NCBI RefSeq assembly: GCF_001723305.1
Contig: NZ_LPWF01000036.1
Coordinates: forward strand, 24,193-88,192
Length of the DNA: 64,000 nt
Origin: Methyloceanibacter superfactus
GTDB lineage: Bacteria; Pseudomonadota; Alphaproteobacteria; Rhizobiales; Methyloligellaceae
Reading direction: 5' to 3'
The notes under the pieces are model-generated. The model did not search any database and had not been told where the DNA came from. It saw only the letters and a list, made by a program, of their open reading frames with translations. Both the position numbers and the translations under genes were made by a program. Position 1 is the first letter of the stretch. Every line of letters starts with the position of its first letter. Positions 26,252 to 38,771 of the stretch are shown here, in pieces.

Positions 26252-26806
26252 ATGTTGTTCAGGCGCCGCGAGGCCGAGAGCTTTCTGGCGAGGTTGCGGG
26301 TCCATCTCTGGCCGCGCCGCAGCTGGAGTCGCTCGACCCGCTATGTGGTGCACCGGGTGCGCCGCTTGAGCGCCACCCCGCACGCGGTGGCACTTGGCTT
26401 CGCCGCCGGCGTCTTCGTCTCCGCCACGCCCTTCCTCGGCACGCATCTCATCGTGGCCGCGCTCATCGCCTGGGTGATCGGCGGCAGCATGGTCGCCGCC
26501 GTTCTCGGCACCTTTGTCGGCAACCCACTGACCTACCCCTTGTTCTGGGTCAGCACCTACGAGGTCGGCCATCTGATGCTCGGCGGCGGCGACAAGCAAA
26601 AGGCGCCCATCGATTTGTGGGGCGGGGACTTTCAGAGTTCGCTCGATCAGCTTTGGCCGCTTGTGAAGCCCATGACGCTCGGCGCCTTTCCCGTCGGCAT
26701 CGGTCTCGCGGCGCTGAGCTATGTTCTGGTCAAGCCGACAGTGAACGCCTATCAGCACCGCCGGCGGGCGCTCACCGCCAGCCGTGAGGCGATGGAGGCG
26801 AGATGA
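26252..26806 (+). CDS. DUF2062 membrane protein
   Basis: ATG 26252 (a GTG sits 3 bp earlier); about 184 residues. The N-terminus is basic. The DUF2062 body has helices at about 45-70 ([20 protein letters not shown]), 75-100 ([20 protein letters not shown]) and 145-165, with the family signature [20 protein letters not shown] between them. Its function is unknown. It is a fixed neighbour between rsh and pdxJ in this order, and its TGA overlaps the expected pdxJ ATG at 26803 (ATGA), so the genes are translationally coupled. Confidence 0.85.
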   Translation: MLFRRREAESFLARLRVHLWPRRSWSRSTRYVVHRVRRLSATPHAVALGFAAGVFVSATPFLGTHLIVAALIAWVIGGSMVAAVLGTFVGNPLTYPLFWVSTYEVGHLMLGGGDKQKAPIDLWGGDFQSSLDQLWPLVKPMTLGAFPVGIGLAALSYVLVKPTVNAYQHRRRALTASREAMEAR

Positions 26807-27623
26807 CCGCCGCGCGGACGAATCCGGCCGGCGGCGGCGCGAGCCCCGCGCGATCAGGCTCGGAATCAATATCGATCACGTGGCCACCTTGCGGAACGCC
26901 CGTGGCGGCGACCATCCGGATCCCGTGCGCGCCGCGCAACTCGCCGTCGCTGCCGGTGCCGACAACATCACCGCGCATCTCCGCGAGGACCGGCGTCACA
27001 TCCGCGACGAGGATATCGCGCGGCTCATGGCCGAGCTCGACTGTCCGCTCAACATGGAGATGGCGGCGACGGACGAGATGACGGCGATCGCGCTCCGCAC
27101 CAAGCCCCATGCGGCCTGCCTGGTGCCGGAAAAGCGCACCGAGCGCACCACCGAGGGTGGCCTTGACGTGGTCGCGCAGCACAACGCGCTGGCACCGGTC
27201 GTCGCCGTGCTGGCCGACGCCGGCATTCAGGTGTCGCTGTTCATTGCCGCCGAGCATCGCCAGATCGAGGCGGCGGCGCGTCTGAAGGCGCCGGCCATCG
27301 AAATTCACGTCGGCGCGTGGTGCGATGCCTTAGCCGAGCGCCGGTTCGACGACGCCGAAGCCGAATGGCGCTGCATCCAGGACGGCGCGCGCTTCGCCCA
27401 TGAGCTGGGCTTGGAGGTCCATGCGGGCCATGGCTTGAATTACGAGACCGCGGAGACCATCTCGGCGCTGCCCGAGATCGTCGAGCTGAATATCGGGCAC
27501 TATCTCGTGGGTGAAGCGGTCTTCGAAGGTCTTGGTGAAACCGTGCGGCGCATGCGCGCAGCCATGGACGCCGGACGCGCGACGTTGCGAGGGAATGCCG
27601 CCGCAACCGGGGCCATGTCATGA
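26803..27623 (+). CDS. pdxJ: pyridoxine 5'-phosphate synthase (indel near start)
   Basis: It condenses 1-deoxyxylulose 5-phosphate with 3-amino-2-oxopropyl phosphate to form vitamin B6. The body is unmistakable: [89 protein letters not shown] and [17 protein letters not shown]. The natural start is probably ATG 26803, which overlaps the DUF2062 stop, but that start is one base out of frame with the body. An indel must lie between 26803 and about 26860, in the GC-rich segment encoding the short leader. acpS starts inside the stop (ATGA at 27620). Confidence 0.92.
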
Positions 27624-28030
27624 TTATTGGGCTCGGAAACGACATCATCGACATCCGGCGCGTGGAGCGGACCATCGAGCGCTATGGCGAGCGCTTCCTG
27701 ACCCGTGTGTTTACCGATACCGAGCGGCGGAAGTCCGACGCCAGGACCTTGCGGGCCGCGTCCTACGCCAAGCGCTTCGCCGCAAAGGAGGCCTGCGCCA
27801 AGGCGCTCGGCACCGGCTTTCGCAACGGCGTGTTCTGGCGCGACATGGGCGTCGTAAATTTGCCGTCTGGCCGGCCCACGCTCGAGCTGACTGGAGGCGC
27901 CGAGCGTGCGCTTCAACGCATAACGCCGCAGGGGCACGAGGTTCGTATCGACCTGACCATCACCGACGACTTTCCGACCGCCCAGGCGATCGTCATCATT
28001 TCCGCCTTGAAGGTGGACATGCGCGATTGA
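27620..28030 (+). CDS. acpS: holo-[acyl-carrier-protein] synthase
   Basis: 136 residues, normal length. It transfers 4'-phosphopantetheine from CoA to ACP. Signatures: [16 protein letters not shown] with metal ligand D8, [12 protein letters not shown], and [15 protein letters not shown] with the second metal ligand Glu. The central [20 protein letters not shown] and the closing [17 protein letters not shown] are also typical. The gene overlaps pdxJ by 4 bp and precedes lepB, an arrangement conserved in the order. Confidence 0.96.
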   Translation: MIIGLGNDIIDIRRVERTIERYGERFLTRVFTDTERRKSDARTLRAASYAKRFAAKEACAKALGTGFRNGVFWRDMGVVNLPSGRPTLELTGGAERALQRITPQGHEVRIDLTITDDFPTAQAIVIISALKVDMRD

Positions 28031-28131
28031 GCCGTTTGCCTCATCTTTGAGGAGGGGCTATAGGGGCGCCTGTCCCGAGATCACGGGGAGGGGACGGGGG
28101 CCAGCCCGAGCAAACCGAGGAGAGCTTCCGC

Positions 28132-28887
28132 ATGAGCGTGGACGCCGAAAAGATGGAAGCAAGAAGCAGCACCAAGGACACCGTCCGCGTCATCGTGCAT
28201 GCGCTGATCCTCGCGCTGATCGTGCGAGTGTTCCTCTTCCAACCGTTCAACATCCCCTCGGGCTCGATGATCCCGACCCTGCTGGTCGGCGACTATCTCT
28301 TCGTTTCGAAATATAGCTACGGCTACAGCCGCTACTCCTTTCCCTTCGGGCTGAACCTGTTTCCGGGGCGCATCTGGGCGAGCGATCCGGATCGCGGCGA
28401 CGTGGTCGTGTTCAAGCTGCCGCGCGACAACGAGACGGATTATATCAAGCGCGTGATCGGTCTTCCCGGCGACGAGATCCAGATGCTGCACGGCGTCCTG
28501 CATATCAACGGCAAGGCGGTGGAGAAGGTGAAGGTGGACGACTATGTCGTCACCGAGGCTTCGGGCCGCGAGCGGCACATGGCGCGCTACAAGGAGACGC
28601 TGCCCAACGGGGTCAGCTATCCCGTGCTCGATCTCGTCAATGAAGGCTTCGGCGACAACACCGAGGTCTACAAGGTGCCCGAGGGGCATTTCTTCATGAT
28701 GGGCGACAACCGCGACAACTCCACCGACAGCCGCTTTCTGTCGGAGGTCGGCTTCGTGCCCTTCGTCAATCTCGTGGGCAAGGCCCAGGTGATCTTCTTC
28801 TCCATCGATGAGGATTCGAGCTTCTGGGAATTCTGGCACTGGCCGACCGAAGTTCGCTGGAACCGCATCTTCCAGGTGGTTCACTGA
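28132..28887 (+). CDS. lepB: signal peptidase I
   Basis: 251 residues. A single membrane anchor (residues about 18-38) precedes the Ser-Lys dyad: S45 in NIPSGSMIPTLLVGDYLFVS and K106 in YIKRVIGLPGDEIQ. Box E is present near the end (GHFFMMGDNRDNSTDSR). It cleaves Sec and Tat signal peptides on the periplasmic side. A 100-bp gap separates it from acpS; rnc follows 2 bp after the stop, so lepB-rnc-era form an operon as in E. coli and rhizobia. Confidence 0.97.
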   Translation: MSVDAEKMEARSSTKDTVRVIVHALILALIVRVFLFQPFNIPSGSMIPTLLVGDYLFVSKYSYGYSRYSFPFGLNLFPGRIWASDPDRGDVVVFKLPRDNETDYIKRVIGLPGDEIQMLHGVLHINGKAVEKVKVDDYVVTEASGRERHMARYKETLPNGVSYPVLDLVNEGFGDNTEVYKVPEGHFFMMGDNRDNSTDSRFLSEVGFVPFVNLVGKAQVIFFSIDEDSSFWEFWHWPTEVRWNRIFQVVH

Positions 28888-28889
28888 GC

Positions 28890-29603
28890 TTGCCTAAGCG
28901 GCGAACCACCGATCTCGGCCAGCTTTGCAACCGGCTCGGACACAGCTTCGCAAAGTCCGCGCGCCTCAAGCTGGCGCTCACCCATGCCAGTGCACGTGCC
29001 GATTCAAAGCCCAACGAGGATAACGAGCGGCTCGAGTTCCTGGGCGACCGGGTGCTCGGTCTTGCCGTGGCCGAGCTTCTCACCGAGCGCTTTCCGAATG
29101 CCAGCGAGGGCGAGCTGGCACGTTGGCTCAATCACCTGGTTCGCACCGAGACCTGCGCGCAGGTGGCCCAAAGCTGGTCGCTCGGCGAATACATCTTGAT
29201 GAGTGGCGGCGAGGCGGGCTCAGGCGGCCGGCGCAAGACCACCATCCTCGCCAATACCTGCGAAGCCGTTCTCGGCGCCATCTTCGCCGACGCCGGTTAC
29301 GAGGCCGCGCGCGACGTGGTCATTCGCGACTGGGCGCCCCATCTCGAGGATCTGGAGGTTGCCGCCCCCGACGCCAAGTCGGTGTTGCAGGAATGGGCGC
29401 AGGGCAAGAAGTTGCCGCTGCCGCTTTATCTGGAGGTCGGCCGCGAGGGCCCGGATCATGCCCCGCGCTTTACCGCCGAGGTGCGGGTCGAGGGCCTGGC
29501 GCCGGAGCAAGGGCAGGGGGACAACAAGCGTCAGGCCGAGCAGGCCGCGGCGCTCGCCATGCTCTTGCGCGAGGGCGTGTGGAGCGCAACAGCCGATGAC
29601 TGA
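28890..29603 (+). CDS. rnc: ribonuclease III
   Basis: 237 residues from a TTG start at 28890, 2 nt after lepB. The signature NERLEFLGDRVLGLAVAELL holds the catalytic acidic residues, and NTCEAVLGAIFADAGYEAA the second Glu/Asp set. The C-terminal dsRNA-binding domain is DAKSVLQEWAQGKKLPLPLY to the end, with the conserved KRQAEQAAALAML helix. It processes rRNA precursors and structured mRNAs. It overlaps era by 8 bp. Confidence 0.96.
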   Translation: MPKRRTTDLGQLCNRLGHSFAKSARLKLALTHASARADSKPNEDNERLEFLGDRVLGLAVAELLTERFPNASEGELARWLNHLVRTETCAQVAQSWSLGEYILMSGGEAGSGGRRKTTILANTCEAVLGAIFADAGYEAARDVVIRDWAPHLEDLEVAAPDAKSVLQEWAQGKKLPLPLYLEVGREGPDHAPRFTAEVRVEGLAPEQGQGDNKRQAEQAAALAMLLREGVWSATADD

Positions 29604-30531
29604 GCCCGAAATCGAAGGCGGCACGAGCCGGGACGAAGCCAGGCGCTGCGGCTTCGTGGCCCTGATCGGCGCGCCCAACAGCGGCAAGTCGACCCTCACC
29701 AACGCGCTCGTCGGCGCCAAGGTCTCCATCGTCACCCACAAGGCGCAGACGACGCGCGGCCCCGTGCGCGGGCTCGCCATCGTGGACGACTCCCAGATCA
29801 TTCTCGTCGATACGCCCGGCATCTTCGAGCCGAAGCGCAGGCTCGACCGGGCCATGGCGCAATCCGCCTGGGACCGTGCCGCCGACGCCGACATCGCCGC
29901 GTTGGTGATCGATGCCGCCCGAGGGGTGGATGCCAAGCTCGCCCCGGTGATCGAGCATTTGCCCCAGCTCAAGGTTCCCACCATCGCCATCCTCAACAAG
30001 ATCGATCTGGTGGCGAAGCCGGAGCTCCTGGCGCTTGTGGGCGATCTATCGGCGCTGAGGGCCTTCGATCAGGTGTTCATGGTGTCGGCGCTCACCGGCG
30101 ACGGCGTCGCCGACCTCAAGTCTTATCTCGCCGGAGCCATGCCGAAGGGACCGTGGCTCTTTCCCGAGGACCAGCTCTCGGATGCGTCTTTGCGCCAGAC
30201 CGCCGCCGAGATCACCCGCGAGAAGCTGTTCCTGCGGCTCCACGAGGAGCTGCCCTACGCGCTCACGGTCGAGACCACCGACTGGAAGGAGCTGAAGGAC
30301 GGCAGCGTCCGCATCGAGCAGACGATCTATGTGGAGCGCCAGAGCCAGCGCCGCATCGTGCTGGGGGCCAAGGGCGCCATGATCAAGGAGATCGGCTCGG
30401 CGGCGCGCGCCGAGATCGCCGAGATCGCCGGCGTTCCCGTCCATCTCTTCCTATTCGTCAAGGTGCGCGAGCATTGGGGCGACGACCCCGAACGGTTCCG
30501 CGAGATGGGCCTCGACTATCCAAAGGGATAG
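29596..30531 (+). CDS. era: GTPase Era
   Basis: ATG 29596 overlaps the rnc end; the longer ORF version is rnc shadow. The product is 311 residues. G1 is GAPNSGKS (25-32), G2 lies in KAQTTRGPVRG, G3 is DTPG, G4 is NKID and G5 lies in SALTGDG. The C-terminal KH domain carries RRIVLGAKGAMIKEIGSAAR and VKVREHWGDDPERFREMGLD. Era binds 16S rRNA and helps 30S maturation. recO follows after 31 bp. Confidence 0.97.
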   Translation: MTEPEIEGGTSRDEARRCGFVALIGAPNSGKSTLTNALVGAKVSIVTHKAQTTRGPVRGLAIVDDSQIILVDTPGIFEPKRRLDRAMAQSAWDRAADADIAALVIDAARGVDAKLAPVIEHLPQLKVPTIAILNKIDLVAKPELLALVGDLSALRAFDQVFMVSALTGDGVADLKSYLAGAMPKGPWLFPEDQLSDASLRQTAAEITREKLFLRLHEELPYALTVETTDWKELKDGSVRIEQTIYVERQSQRRIVLGAKGAMIKEIGSAARAEIAEIAGVPVHLFLFVKVREHWGDDPERFREMGLDYPKG

Positions 30532-30562
30532 GCAAAGCCCCTTGGGAGGGCCAAGCTAGCGC

Positions 30563-31303
30563 ATGGATTGGGTTGACGAAGGCATCTTCCTTTCGGCGAA
30601 ACCATTGGGCGAGACGAGCGCCGTCGCCGAGCTGTTGACGCTCGAGCATGGGCGCCATCTCGGGCTCGTGCGCGGTGGCCGCTCGCGCCGCATCCGCCCC
30701 GTGCTCCAGCCCGGCAATCTCATTCGCGTCACCTGGCGCGCACGCCTGGCCGAGCATCTTGGCGGCTTCAACGTGGAGATGATGGAGGCTCACGGCGCCC
30801 GGGTGCTCGACGATGCCGCGGCCCTTGCCGCCATCGGCACGCTGGCCGGCCTGATCAAGCTGCTACCCGAGCGCGATCCGCATCCGGAGCTCTACGCCAC
30901 GACGCTGCATGTGCTGCGCTCCTTCGCCGAGGAGGACGTATGGCCCGTGCTCTTCGTCCATTGGGAGTTCCAGCTCTTGCAGGAGCTCGGCTTCGGCCTC
31001 GATCTCAGCGAATGCGCCGCTACCGGCCTCACCGACGAGCTCGTCTATGTGTCGCCGCGCTCGGGCAAGGCCGTGTCGCGCGCGGCCGGTGAGCCTTACG
31101 ACGACAAGCTCCTGGCCTTACCGGCCTTCCTGCTGGACGAGACGGCGCCCATCGCCGACACGGACATCGCCGCCGGCTTCGCCCTGACCGGCTATTTCCT
31201 CCAGCGCGACGTGCTGGAGCCCCATGGGCTCAAGCTGCCCCAGGCCCGCGACCGGCTTCTCGATCTGCTGGCCAGGAGGCAGCCGGCAGCGCTGTCGGTC
31301 TAG
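30563..31303 (+). CDS. recO: DNA repair protein RecO
   Basis: 246 residues, family length. The N-terminal OB fold is DEGIFLSAKPLGETSAVAEL, LTLEHGRHLGLVRGGRSRRI and RPVLQPGNLIRVTWRARL. The central helical part includes ELYATTLHVLRSFAEEDVWP and FELGFGLDLSECAATG-like sequence (read ELGFGLDLSECAATGL). RecO works with RecR and RecF in loading RecA at gaps. The start ATG 30563 is followed by WVDEGIF, as in relatives. It is the last gene of the lepB-rnc-era-recO cluster. Confidence 0.95.
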   Translation: MDWVDEGIFLSAKPLGETSAVAELLTLEHGRHLGLVRGGRSRRIRPVLQPGNLIRVTWRARLAEHLGGFNVEMMEAHGARVLDDAAALAAIGTLAGLIKLLPERDPHPELYATTLHVLRSFAEEDVWPVLFVHWEFQLLQELGFGLDLSECAATGLTDELVYVSPRSGKAVSRAAGEPYDDKLLALPAFLLDETAPIADTDIAAGFALTGYFLQRDVLEPHGLKLPQARDRLLDLLARRQPAALSV

Positions 31304-31305
31304 CC

Positions 31306-31887
31306 ATGCGCACGGTTCGGGGCCTCGCGCGAGTCCTGCTGCCGGCGACGGCCGCAGTCCTTTTCGCGACACCCGCAAGCGCGCAAGAGTTCACCGTCCC
31401 CGCTAGCGCCAGGGCGGCCATCGTCAGCGACACCAACGCCTATCGCCAGGCGAAGGGGCTCGCGCCCTTGCGTGAGAGCCCCAGGACCACCCAGGCGGCG
31501 CAAGCCTATGCCGACTATCTCGCGCGCAACGACAAGACCGGCCATCACGCGGACGGACGCGGGCCCGCCCAACGGCTGCGCGAGGCCGGAATCGTATTCT
31601 GCAAATTCCGTGGGGAGAACTGGCACCAGTCCTGGACGCGGCCGAAAAGAGCCTCGGTGGATGCCGCCATGCAAAAGGCCATGCGCTTCTGGAAGCGATC
31701 GCCGGGCCATGAGCGGGCCCTAAGATCGGCTTCGACCGAGATCGGCGTGGGCGTGGCGGGTTGGAAGCGCGACAACCGCTGGATCTACGTTTCCGTGCAG
31801 GTGTTCATCGATACATCCTGTCTGCCGGCCCGGGCAACCCTGCCGCCGCTTCCCGACCGGAACCCTGCGCGGATCGACACGCCTTGA
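31306..31887 (+). CDS. secreted CAP-domain (SCP/PR1-like) protein
   Basis: 193 residues starting 2 bp after recO. Signal peptide 1-26 (ATAAVLFATPASA-QE). The CAP fold is recognisable: IVSDTNAYRQAKGLAPLRES, TTQAAQAYADYLARNDKTGH with the conserved His, then ENWHQSW, AMRFWKRSPGHERALRSAST and EIGVGVAGWKRDNRWIYVSV. The His/Glu cavity residues look present. Bacterial CAP proteins are periplasmic or secreted, and the biochemical function is not settled. A tail rich in proline follows the domain. Confidence 0.85.
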   Translation: MRTVRGLARVLLPATAAVLFATPASAQEFTVPASARAAIVSDTNAYRQAKGLAPLRESPRTTQAAQAYADYLARNDKTGHHADGRGPAQRLREAGIVFCKFRGENWHQSWTRPKRASVDAAMQKAMRFWKRSPGHERALRSASTEIGVGVAGWKRDNRWIYVSVQVFIDTSCLPARATLPPLPDRNPARIDTP

Positions 31888-31918
31888 GCGCTGGTGCCCG
31901 ATGCGCTAATCGCGAGAC

Positions 31919-34177
<2,259 letters not shown>

Positions 34178-34186
34178 GAGAGTAAG

Positions 34187-34915
34187 CTAGCCGCGCACCC
34201 AGCCCTTCGAGGTGAGGCGCTCTTGCGGCTGGAAGCGATCCTTGTAGCGCATTTTGCGCGAGCCCTCGATCCAATAGCCGAGATAGACGAACGGGTATCC
34301 TTGCGCCCGCGCGTAGTCGACGTGATCGAGGATCATATAGGTGCCGAGGCTGCGCGCCGGCACATCGGGATCGTAGAAGCTGTAGACCATGGAGATGCCG
34401 TCGCTGAGCCGGTCGCAAAGCGACACACCCATGAGCGGTGCATCGCCGTTCTCGTCCGGCCTCAAGCGGTACTCGGTGACGAAGGTCTCCACCACGCTGT
34501 CCTCGACCATGAGCGAATAGTCGAGCACGCTCATCTCGGCCATGCCCCCGTCTGCGTGGCGCGCTTCGATATAGTCGCGGAACAGCGCGTATTGCTCCGA
34601 GCTCGCCGCCGCCGGCATACGCGTGGCCACCAGATCGAGATTGTCGCGGGCGATGCGTTTGAGGGAGCGGCGGGGTTTGAACTCGTCCACCAGGATCCGC
34701 ACCGGCACGCAAGCCGAGCAGGCATCGCAATAGGGCATATAGGCGATGTTCTGGCTGCGCCGGAATCCGCCCTTCAGCAGATTATCGATGAGAAAGCCCG
34801 GCTTATCGCGGGTCAGATGCGTGAACAGCTTCCGCTCGAGCCGGCCGGGCAGATAGGGGCACGGCTGCGGCGCGGTTATGTAGAACTCGGGAAAGTTGCT
34901 CTTGTGTTCTGTCAC
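34187..34915 (-). CDS. bpt: aspartate/glutamate leucyltransferase
   Basis: GTG 34915 (VTEHKSNFPEFYITAPQPCP) is the family-like start; an upstream in-frame start would add 12 unsupported residues. The product is about 242 residues. Motifs: PCPYLPGRLERKLFTHLT, GFRRSQNIAYMPYCDACSAC (Cys-rich N-terminal domain), VPVRILVDEFKPRRSLKRI, and SFYDPDVPARSLGTYMILDH. It adds Leu to N-terminal Asp or Glu, feeding substrates to ClpS/ClpAP in the N-degron pathway. It is convergent with parC (9-bp gap). Confidence 0.93.
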   Translation of the reverse strand: MTEHKSNFPEFYITAPQPCPYLPGRLERKLFTHLTRDKPGFLIDNLLKGGFRRSQNIAYMPYCDACSACVPVRILVDEFKPRRSLKRIARDNLDLVATRMPAAASSEQYALFRDYIEARHADGGMAEMSVLDYSLMVEDSVVETFVTEYRLRPDENGDAPLMGVSLCDRLSDGISMVYSFYDPDVPARSLGTYMILDHVDYARAQGYPFVYLGYWIEGSRKMRYKDRFQPQERLTSKGWVRG

Positions 34916-35032
34916 GGGCCACCGACCTGAAGCGAATCCAAGCCAATTCACGTAGAGCTTAGTGGATCAAAGGCCGGGCGCGCAATCCGCCAAGGCTGTC
35001 ATAAAGCCGCAAAAACTTGGAATAGCTCGAAG

Positions 35033-35527
35033 CTATGGGCGGTTGATGACCACGACTCCGGCGAGAATGTCGTGCAGGCAGCGCTTGCGCTGGTCGAAAA
35101 AGGCCCACAGCAGGATCGGGCAGAAGATGACCAGAGAGAACCAGAACAGCAGCGCATGGAACGCCGCGATCAGGGGCGTGACCTTGCCGCCGAACCACAT
35201 AGGCACGGTCAGGCCCATCATGCGCTGGCCGATCGTGGCTGAATTGGGACCGCCGATGGTCAGCGCGTTGTAGCCGAGGCCCACGGCCGGAAAGACCAAT
35301 CCGAACAGAAGCCAGGCGAGGCCCAGCGTGAGGACGCCGAGAACCGCGACGGCGACCCCGGCAATGGCCGTCAGTGCCACGATGATGATGGCATCGATGA
35401 TGAAGGCGACGCAGCGCTTGCGGATCACCGCCTCGAAAAGCTGCGGCTGCGTTACCGGATTATAGGCATGCGGCTGCTCGCCAAAAGTCCCACCCGTGCG
35501 GGCAGGGTGTGTCTGATGCTCGGTCAT
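35033..35527 (-). CDS. RDD family membrane protein
   Basis: ATG 35527 (MTEHQTHPARTGGTFGEQPH); the longer ORF is leader. The product is 164 residues. The RDD signature is visible: RKRCVAFIIDAIIIVALTAI with the R and D residues, then the first two helices, an extramembrane GPNSATIGQRMMGLTV motif, a third helix, and a final DQRKRCLHDILAGVVVI. The substrate is unknown; some RDD proteins act in osmotic or Na+ balance. It is in the same direction as bpt (117-bp gap). Confidence 0.85.
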   Translation of the reverse strand: MTEHQTHPARTGGTFGEQPHAYNPVTQPQLFEAVIRKRCVAFIIDAIIIVALTAIAGVAVAVLGVLTLGLAWLLFGLVFPAVGLGYNALTIGGPNSATIGQRMMGLTVPMWFGGKVTPLIAAFHALLFWFSLVIFCPILLWAFFDQRKRCLHDILAGVVVINRP

Positions 35528-35715
35528 GGGGTCTCCGAATCGGGGCACTTCACAGGGGAAACATGGGGATTTGCTCGCCGTCACACAAGCGCGGCCGCCC
35601 CGGATGGTCTTGCTACGCGCCACCTAGCAACGCCGAACGCGCCCGCTGGTTGCCGAGTTCAAGACGACGGTTTAAGGATTCTTGCTGGGCACGACGCGGC
35701 TTACGGGGAACCAGC

Positions 35716-36342
35716 ATGCGGAAATCGGTACTGGGGCTCGCGATCGTGGGTCTGCTCGTCGCTGCGAGCGGCCCGGCGAGCGCCTGCGACGGCGGCAAGA
35801 TCATCTTCGAGGACAAGTTCGACGACGACGCCGGTGGCTGGTCGCTCAAGAACACGATCGAGGTGAAGGGCGGGTCCTTCGTCTTCAAGCTGCCCGCCGA
35901 CGACATGCAATCGAATCTCAATGTGACCTTCACCGTCAAGGACGCGGATATCTGCGCCGACGCGGTGTGGCCGCAAGGCGGCGATGCGCCGGTGCTCGGC
36001 GCCGGCCTGCTGTTTTGGGGTGAGAACAACCGGACCTATTACCAGTTCGGCATCCTCAACAACGGCCGGTATTGGATTGCGCGCAAGCAGGACGGTGCTT
36101 GGCTCGGCACCATTGCCGCCAATATCGATTCCCCCGCCATCAAGACCTCGCCCGGCGCGGTCAACACGTTGCGCGTCGATGCCAAGGGCAACACGCTCGC
36201 CTTCTACATCAACGGCACGAAGGTGCGTGAGCTGCGAGGGCAGGCGCCGTCGGGCGGCTGGCGCTTCGGATTGTCGGGCGACAATTTCGACAAGAGCAAA
36301 GAGGCGACGGTGCTGTTCACCGACATGAAAGTCACCGACTAG
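35716..36342 (+). CDS. secreted concanavalin-like (LamG/DUF1080-type) protein
   Basis: ATG 35716 is chosen: it opens a signal peptide (VLGLAIVGLLVAASGPASA-CD), while the longer ORF upstream is shadow. The product is 208 residues. The mature part is a beta-sandwich pattern: IIFEDKFDDDAGGWSLKNTI, GAGLLFWGENNRTYYQFGIL, NNGRYWIARKQDGAWLGTIA, AVNTLRVDAKGNTLAFYING, then GGWRFGLSGDNF. Such domains bind or cleave sugars, but no catalytic residue can be assigned. The function is unknown. Confidence 0.7.
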   Translation: MRKSVLGLAIVGLLVAASGPASACDGGKIIFEDKFDDDAGGWSLKNTIEVKGGSFVFKLPADDMQSNLNVTFTVKDADICADAVWPQGGDAPVLGAGLLFWGENNRTYYQFGILNNGRYWIARKQDGAWLGTIAANIDSPAIKTSPGAVNTLRVDAKGNTLAFYINGTKVRELRGQAPSGGWRFGLSGDNFDKSKEATVLFTDMKVTD

Positions 36343-36345
36343 CGG

Positions 36346-37473
<1,128 letters not shown>

Positions 37474-37537
37474 CTAACACCCGCGCCGCCTTGCTGCCAG
37501 AAGGTGCGACAAACATGGTTTGCCGTCTCGCTAAGCC

Positions 37538-38663
37538 TTACTCGCAGAAATTCGAGTGGCGGCGCGGTTTCATGTCGAGATGGAAGTGATCCCGATGTGC
37601 CTCGTTCGCCTCCGGCCCCAGCACCGTGCCGAAATACTTACAGGCATCCGCGTGCACGCCACGCACGAAGGCCGTCCGGGCCTCCGTTACGTGATCGACC
37701 GAAGGCTTCTCCGGCTTGCCCGGGGGGAGCTTGGCCGCGGGTGGCCTCGCGACCGGCGGCGGCACGGGGGGGCGGAACTGCGGCGACCGAAACCGGCGCC
37801 ACGAACGGATTGGTCTGCGGGGTGGGTGAGGGCGCCGCTTCGGCCTCGGTCTGCGCCACGAACGGGTTGCTCGAAGGTTTGGCCTCGGTCTTGGCCTTAG
37901 CCGTAGCCGCATCCGGGCGGGCGATCTCAGGCGCGGTCGTGAGGGCTGTCTTGGTCGCCGTCATTGGCCGTCTGTTGGACACCGGCACGATCGCCGCGGT
38001 CGTCTCGCTGGCAACCTGCTCGGGCTCAGGCTCCTGTTCCGGCACGACGCGCGGCCAGGCCTTCAGCACCGTGACGCGATCGCCGGAGGCGAGCACGAAC
38101 TCCGAGATGTCGAGGGCATTGGCGAGCGCATGCTCGCTGATCCTGGTATTGGCGCCGCCGTAGCGGTTGCGGCAGGAGTAGGACGTGGCGTTACGGATCT
38201 TGACCACGGCGCTGCCGAGCGTCGCCTTCGCTTGCGGCTGCACGCGGGTCTTCAGCCAGCCGTCGAGCTTGACTGCCAGCGCGCAGCGCATGGTCGCCGG
38301 CGGAAAGATCGCCACGTCGCCGATGGACTCGACCAGGATCGGCGCCGGTGCTCCGCAAATCCCCTCCTTGATGGGCGGCAGAGGCTCGTAGTCGAGGGTG
38401 ACGCCGGCAAGCACGTCTGCGCAGGCCGCCTTGGCCGCTGCGACCTCGGCGTCGGTCCAGGCTACCGTCGCCTTGTCGCCCGGAAGTTCGGGCTCCAGTT
38501 CCGGCGTCTCGGCCGCCTCGCTTGCGGCCGGCTGCGGCTCGGGCGCTGGTGGCGTCTCTTGCGCCAGAGCCGGCCACGTCAGCATCGCGAGACAAGACAG
38601 GACGAGCAACCGCACCGGCGAGCGCCGCGCCTTGCGTCCGTTATGAGTTGCATCTAAGCGCAT
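37538..38663 (-). CDS. extensin-like family protein (one frameshift at a G/C run)
   Basis: ATG 38663 (MRLDATHNGRKARRSPVRLL) gives a signal peptide ending ...PALA-QE. A Pro/Glu-rich linker is followed by the extensin-like C domain: CGAPAPILVESIGDVAIFPP, MRCALAVKLDGWLKTRVQPQ, YSCRNRYGGANTRISEHALA and NALDISEFVLASGDRVTV. The domain is interrupted by a second low-complexity linker, and the frame breaks at a run of seven G (37766-37772). The end reads in the other frame: FVRGVHADACKYFGTVLGPE, then HRDHFHLDMKPRRHSNFCE. The conserved SEHAxxxALD and HRDHFHLD blocks resemble D-Ala-D-Ala peptidase/VanY-type metal sites. It probably acts on the cell wall. Confidence 0.8.
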
Positions 38664-38771
38664 CGAGCTCACGTGCCTCTTTGCCGCCCTTGTGGTTTCC
38701 GCCATTGAGTGCTAGCTGCCCCGGGCCATTCTACGGCTGATTTTGGCTGGATTTTACAGGGGTCATCGCGT